In this document: in pieces, positions 60,464 to 64,000 of the stretch
Numbering within the stretch: the first letter of the stretch is position 1
Layout of the letters: each line of letters opens with the position of its first letter
Source of the DNA: G965204755 sp965243415
GTDB taxonomy: Bacteria; Acidobacteriota; Vicinamibacteria; Marinacidobacterales; Marinacidobacteraceae
Length of the DNA: 64,000 bases
Assembly (NCBI GenBank): GCA_965243415.1
Contig: OZ251549.1
Span: forward strand, 4,092,001 to 4,156,000
Direction of reading: 5' to 3'
Made by a program: the position numbers and the translations under genes
The notes under the pieces: generated by a model
Database searches by the model: none
Seen by the model: the letters and a program-made list of their open reading frames with translations, nothing else
Told to the model about the DNA's origin: nothing

Positions 60464-61327
60464 ATGCGGATTCGGCTCGACCTGGCCTACGACGGCAGCG
60501 ACTTCGCCGGGTGGCAACTGCAGCCGGGGAAGGACACCGTCCAGGGGCGGATCGAGGCGGCGCTGGCGCGGCTGTTCGAGCGCCCGCGGAAGCGCGGGGC
60601 GAAGCGGACGATCTTCGAGAGCGTCTCCCGGATCCCGGTGGTGGCCGCCGGGAGGACCGACGCCGGCGTCCACGCCGAACACCAGGTGGCCCACTTCGAC
60701 GCGCCGCACCCGCGGGTGCCGCCCGACGGGGTGCGCCGGGCCCTGAACCACCGGCTGCCGGGGACCATCCGGATCCTCGCCGCCGCGGCGGCCGAGCCCG
60801 GCTTCCACGCCCAGCACCACGCGGCGGCGAAGACCTACCGCTACCACCTGCTCACCGGGGCGGAGCCCTCGCCGCTGCGAGCCCGGTTCGCCCTGCCGGT
60901 GGGGCCGGCGCTCGCCCGGGAGGCGATGGAGCGGGCGGCAGAGGCGCTGCTGGGGAAGCACGACTTCCGCGCCTTCGCCGGGGCGCCGGCGGACGAGGAA
61001 CGCCCGGAGGGCACGGTGCGGACGATCCGGGCGGCGCAGTTCCTCGACGCCGCGCCGGACGAGTGGATCTTCGAGGTGACCGCCGACGGGTTCCTGCGCT
61101 ACATGGTGCGGCGGATCGTGGGGTCGCTGCTGGCCGCCGGGCGGAAGCAGATCCGGCCCGGGACCGTGGGGGCCATGCTGTCCGACGATCCGGCGCCGGG
61201 GCCGCGGCTGCGGGCGCCGGCGGCCGGGCTGCGGCTCCACCGGGTCCACTACCGCGGGGGCGGCGAGAGTCCGGCGGGGGCGGCGGAACCGGCTTCCGGG
61301 GGCGGACGGAGCCGCGAAAAACGGTAG
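60464..61327 (+). CDS. truA: tRNA pseudouridine(38-40) synthase
   Basis: TruA modifies uridines 38-40 of tRNA anticodon stems. The 287-residue product has LAYDGSDFAGWQLQPGKDTVQG, the catalytic Asp in AAGRTDAGVHAEHQVAHFD, TYRYHLL, and the C-terminal FLRYMVRRIVGSLLAAGRK. A basic insertion (ERPRKRGAKRTIFESVSRIPV) sits before the catalytic motif. ATG 60464 follows a purine-rich GGGGTGAGG. The end is 1 bp before uppS, so they are co-transcribed. Confidence 0.93.
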   Translation: MRIRLDLAYDGSDFAGWQLQPGKDTVQGRIEAALARLFERPRKRGAKRTIFESVSRIPVVAAGRTDAGVHAEHQVAHFDAPHPRVPPDGVRRALNHRLPGTIRILAAAAAEPGFHAQHHAAAKTYRYHLLTGAEPSPLRARFALPVGPALAREAMERAAEALLGKHDFRAFAGAPADEERPEGTVRTIRAAQFLDAAPDEWIFEVTADGFLRYMVRRIVGSLLAAGRKQIRPGTVGAMLSDDPAPGPRLRAPAAGLRLHRVHYRGGGESPAGAAEPASGGGRSREKR

Positions 61328-61328
61328 A

Positions 61329-62108
61329 GTGAAATCCGTGCCCGCGAGCAGCCCGGTCGAAGCCGCCGCCGCAGCGGAGACCGCCGACCTCCTGGCGCAG
61401 ATCGACCGCACCCGGCTGCCGCTCCATGTGGCCGCGATCATGGACGGGAACGGGAGGTGGGCGGCGGAACGGGGGCTGGAACGGGTCGAGGGGCACGCCG
61501 CCGGGATCGTGGCGGTGCGGGACACGGTGGAGGCCGCCGCCGCGCTGGGGCTCTCGGCGCTGACGCTGTTCGCCTTCTCCATCGAGAACTGGAAGCGGCC
61601 GCCGGAAGAGGTGCAGGTGCTCATGGAACTCCTGAAGAAGTACCTGGATCTGGAGTTGGAGAACCTGGTGGCGAACGACATCCGCTTCCGGCCCATCGGG
61701 CGGATCGGCGAGTTGCCGGCGGAGGTGCGGGAGGCGCTCGACCGGGCGGTGGCGGCCACCCGCGACTGCGAGGGGCTGCGGTTCACCATCGCGCTGAACT
61801 ACGGCGGGCGGGCCGAGATCGTGGACGCCGCCCGCCGGATCGCTGCCGAGGCCGCCGCCGGGGGCGGGGCGCCGGCGCTCGACGAGGACCGGTTCGCGGA
61901 CTACCTCTACACGCGGGGGCTGCCGGATCCGGACCTGCTCATCCGGACGAGCGGGGAGATGCGGGTGTCGAACTTCCTGCTGTTCCAGAGCGCCTACACC
62001 GAGTTCTGGATCACGCCCCGCTACTGGCCCGACTTCCGCCGGGGGGATCTGTACCGGGCCATCCTCGCCTACCAGGGCCGCGACCGCCGCTACGGCGGGA
62101 TCGGCTGA
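61329..62108 (+). CDS. uppS: isoprenyl transferase (undecaprenyl diphosphate synthase)
   Basis: This cis-prenyltransferase makes the undecaprenyl carrier for peptidoglycan and other cell-wall polymers. The 259-residue protein has IMDGNGRWA (catalytic Asp and diphosphate binding), GHAAGIVAVRD, TLFAFSIENWKRP, and the C-terminal DLLIRTSGEMRVSNFLLFQSAYTEF. The GTG start at 61329 is just after truA. cdsA follows after a 790-bp repeat-bearing gap; uppS-cdsA is the usual order. Confidence 0.95.
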   Translation: MKSVPASSPVEAAAAAETADLLAQIDRTRLPLHVAAIMDGNGRWAAERGLERVEGHAAGIVAVRDTVEAAAALGLSALTLFAFSIENWKRPPEEVQVLMELLKKYLDLELENLVANDIRFRPIGRIGELPAEVREALDRAVAATRDCEGLRFTIALNYGGRAEIVDAARRIAAEAAAGGGAPALDEDRFADYLYTRGLPDPDLLIRTSGEMRVSNFLLFQSAYTEFWITPRYWPDFRRGDLYRAILAYQGRDRRYGGIG

Positions 62109-62900
62109 GGGCGTCGTTCTCTTCGCGGCGTCCGCGGCGGCGCGTGCGGCGACCTCCCGGCGCCGCGCGGGCGGGCCCGCGTTCGTCCGTTCGCCGGTGC
62201 TGCCCGTCGTCGTCCCCGTCCTCCCGGTCGGCGTCGTCCGCAGCCCGGGGCTCGGGCCGCTGCGGCCCCGCCCGTTCGCTGCCGGTCGCGGCGCTGTCGC
62301 TGTCAGCCCCGGCCGCCATCGGCCCGGCGCCTTCGCCGACCGGCTCCCCCACGCTCCGGGCGACCGGGAGGCGCCTGCCGATGACCGCTGCGGCGGAGCG
62401 AGCGGGCGGGCCGGACCTCTCGGTCGGGGTCTCTCCGGCCAGCCCGCGGACCCTCGGAGTCCCCGCTCCGCCCGTCAGATCCGGGTGTCTCTCGACCGGC
62501 CAACCCGCGAACACTCCGACTCCCGGGCCACCGGGGCGCCCGGCCCTCGACCGAGTGCGTAAAAGTTCGTGTCCCCCGAATGCGTAGAGGTTGGTGTCAC
62601 TCGCCGCCCTGCGGGGTGCACCGAAGCGGGTGTCTCCCGACCGCGAACGGAAGGCCCGCCGGCCCTCGCTCCTCCGCCCTCGCGGCCCTTCCGCCGACCC
62701 GCCGGGTGCTTGGTAGTTCGTGTCCCCCGAACGCGCCGGCGTCGATGCCGCCCCGACCGGTCGGCGACGGATGCCCGTTCGTGACCGACGCCGCGGCGCG
62801 CTGCGGCACCGGGCCGGTCGCCTCCGGCGCGCCGCTCGCCGCCCCCGTCCGGCGCGCCCCCGGAACGAGGGCCGGACGGGAGTGAAGCGATGGTGAAGCG
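62109..62900. repeat. gene-free gap with scattered GTGTC-type repeats
   Basis: No gene supported. GTTCGTGTCCCCCGAA followed by T/C-GCG occurs twice (from about 62565 and 62716). Related GGTGTCACTCG, GGGTGTCTCCCGA and GGTGTCTCTCGACC-like pieces occur between 62480 and 62640. They resemble dispersed REP-like GTGTCCCC elements. A duplicated GCGATGGTGAA lies immediately before cdsA (62888-62910). Confidence 0.5.
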
Positions 62901-63737
62901 ATGGTGAAACGGCTGGGCAGCGCCGCGGTGCTCTCGGCGGCGGCGCTCTGGCTGTGCCTCGGGGCGCCGGCGGCGGTGCGGGCCGGGGTGATCGCGCTGG
63001 TCTCGCTGGCGGTCGCCGTCGAGGCCGCCCGGCTGGTCTCCGGGGCCTGGGGAGACGGCGGCGGAAACGGTGGTGAGGGTGTCGGGGGAAGGGTCGGGAG
63101 CGGGGCGCTGGCCGCGGTGGTGGCGCTGCTGTTGCTGTCGCCGCTGCCCCCGGCGCCGGCGGCGTTCCTGCTGCTCGCGCTCCTGGGAGTGGCCGCGCTC
63201 CGCCAGCCGCGCACGCCCGCCGGGCTGGGCCGACTGGCCGCCGCCGCCGTCGCCGGAGTCTGGGTGGGGTTCGCCGGCGCGGCGCTGCTCGCCCTGGGCG
63301 CGGGAGAGGCCGGGAGGGCGGTCGGGAACGGGGACGGCGGGCGGACGCTCCTGTTCCTGCTCCTGGTGGTGATGATCGGGGAGGCGGCGGCGTTCGCCGG
63401 GGGGAAGACCATCGGCGGGCCGCGCCTGGCGCCGGTGCTGAGCCCCGGGAAGACCTGGGCCGGGTTCGTCTCCCAACTCCTCGTGGGCGCCGCGGTCGGA
63501 GCGATCGCCGCGCCGCCGCTGCTGGCGGGGGCGGTTCCCGGTTCCGGGGTCCCCTCCGGCGTCTTCCTGGGACTGCTGCTGTCGCTGGCCGCCGCGCTGG
63601 GGGACCTCTTCGCCTCCTACTGGAAGCGGGCTTCGGGCAAGAAGGACAGCGGCCGGCTGATCCCCGGCCACGGCGGCCTGCTCGACCGACTCGACGGCCT
63701 CCTCTTCGCCGCCCCGGCCCTCGCCGCAGCGCTCTGA
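62901..63737 (+). CDS. cdsA: phosphatidate cytidylyltransferase
   Basis: CdsA makes CDP-diacylglycerol, precursor of phospholipids, in the inner membrane. The 278-residue hydrophobic protein has about seven or eight transmembrane stretches and the C-terminal signature LSPGKTWAGFVSQ, then GDLFASYWKRASGKKDSGRLIPGHGGLLDRLD. The amino-terminal half is Ala/Gly/Leu-rich and poorly conserved, as usual. It lies downstream of uppS. Confidence 0.93.
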   Translation: MVKRLGSAAVLSAAALWLCLGAPAAVRAGVIALVSLAVAVEAARLVSGAWGDGGGNGGEGVGGRVGSGALAAVVALLLLSPLPPAPAAFLLLALLGVAALRQPRTPAGLGRLAAAAVAGVWVGFAGAALLALGAGEAGRAVGNGDGGRTLLFLLLVVMIGEAAAFAGGKTIGGPRLAPVLSPGKTWAGFVSQLLVGAAVGAIAAPPLLAGAVPGSGVPSGVFLGLLLSLAAALGDLFASYWKRASGKKDSGRLIPGHGGLLDRLDGLLFAAPALAAAL

Positions 63738-63801
63738 GCCGGGCCCGCTCCAACCCGACGACACACGCTCCCGCCCGATGGCGCCTGAGCGGACCCGATG
63801 G

Positions 63802-63889
63802 CACCTGCCGAGGACACCTGCTGCCGAGGACACCTGCTCCCGCGGCCTGACACCTGCCCGAAGGCACCTGCCCCGCCCGTTGACACCTG
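63802..63889. repeat. irregular CACCTGC repeats
   Basis: CACCTG occurs six times (63802, 63815, 63831, 63851, 63864, 63883), mostly as G-A/G-CACCTGC with spacings of 13-20 bp. No gene. Confidence 0.65.
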
Positions 63890-63906
63890 CCTCCGCCCCG
63901 AGAAAA

Positions 63907-64000
63907 CACAGGGCCAAAGACACAGGCTCCGCCCGAAAAACACAGGGTCCGCCCGAAAAACACAGGGTCCGGTCGAAAAACACAGGGCCCGGACGCGCCG
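63907..64000. repeat. 20-bp tandem repeat, 4 copies, at the window end
   Basis: CACAGG starts at 63921, 63941, 63961 and 63981 with exact 20-bp spacing (unit about CACAGGGTCCGCCCGAAAAA), preceded by a related copy at 63907. It may continue beyond the window. No variable spacers, so not CRISPR. Confidence 0.8.

Overview
The window is about 70% G+C, densely coded, and carries a TolC-type outer-membrane efflux protein together with lspA and lgt, so the host is a diderm, high-GC bacterium. I cannot place it to phylum. Core proteins use GTG and TTG starts as well as ATG. Several promoters show a TANNAT/TANGAT -10 box directly in front of the start codon, which suggests leaderless or short-leader mRNAs. 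The tetranucleotide ACGT is almost absent: Asp-Val and Asn-Val junctions are written GAT-GTG and AAT-GTG although GAC and AAC are otherwise preferred.

Left flank (1-19.3 kb) is ordinary core genome, almost all on the + strand. It holds clpP-clpX-engB-rho (protein quality control, ribosome assembly, termination), rpmE-prfA-prmC (translation), a sodium:solute symporter with an enoyl-CoA hydratase homologue, a divergent GNAT protein, lspA-lgt-rluD (lipoprotein maturation and rRNA modification), pyrR-pyrB-pyrC (pyrimidine synthesis) and a TIGR02757/DUF2400 gene. The spaces between these genes hold decayed partial copies of the neighbouring genes and short tandem repeats.

The middle (19.5-58.3 kb) is an accessory island that reads as a defence/toxin-antitoxin island. 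It contains five paralogous XRE-HTH + ImmA/IrrE-type metallopeptidase genes (one with a destroyed HExxH site). Three of these gene sets are followed by PIN-domain toxins, and two sites carry divergent ribbon-helix-helix genes (one intact, one decayed). Other members are an 1852-residue helicase-DUF1998 protein with a nuclease-like tail and a small zinc-ribbon partner; a DUF5131 (three-Cys) / TcmP pair; a frameshifted AlbA_2 gene coupled to a RelA/SpoT-domain gene; a two-gene operon of a DUF4143-type ATPase and a 1338-residue NACHT-like NTPase with a nuclease-like C-terminus; a lower-GC membrane protein; a DrmD-like SNF2 helicase with a giant N6-adenine methyltransferase; and three paralogous coiled-coil, membrane-anchored proteins behind a shared upstream element.

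The strongest single observation is a 52-bp (AG)26 tract inside the methyltransferase gene. With 26 units the 5' third and the 3' two thirds are out of frame; 24 or 27 units would restore one 1.8-k-residue protein. This is the architecture of a phase-variable restriction/DISARM-like switch. The NACHT-nuclease operon and the multi-copy XRE-protease/PIN family are the best candidates for little-described systems.

Right flank (58.5-64 kb) returns to core genes: tolC-like (-), truA, uppS, cdsA (+), ending in short tandem repeats.
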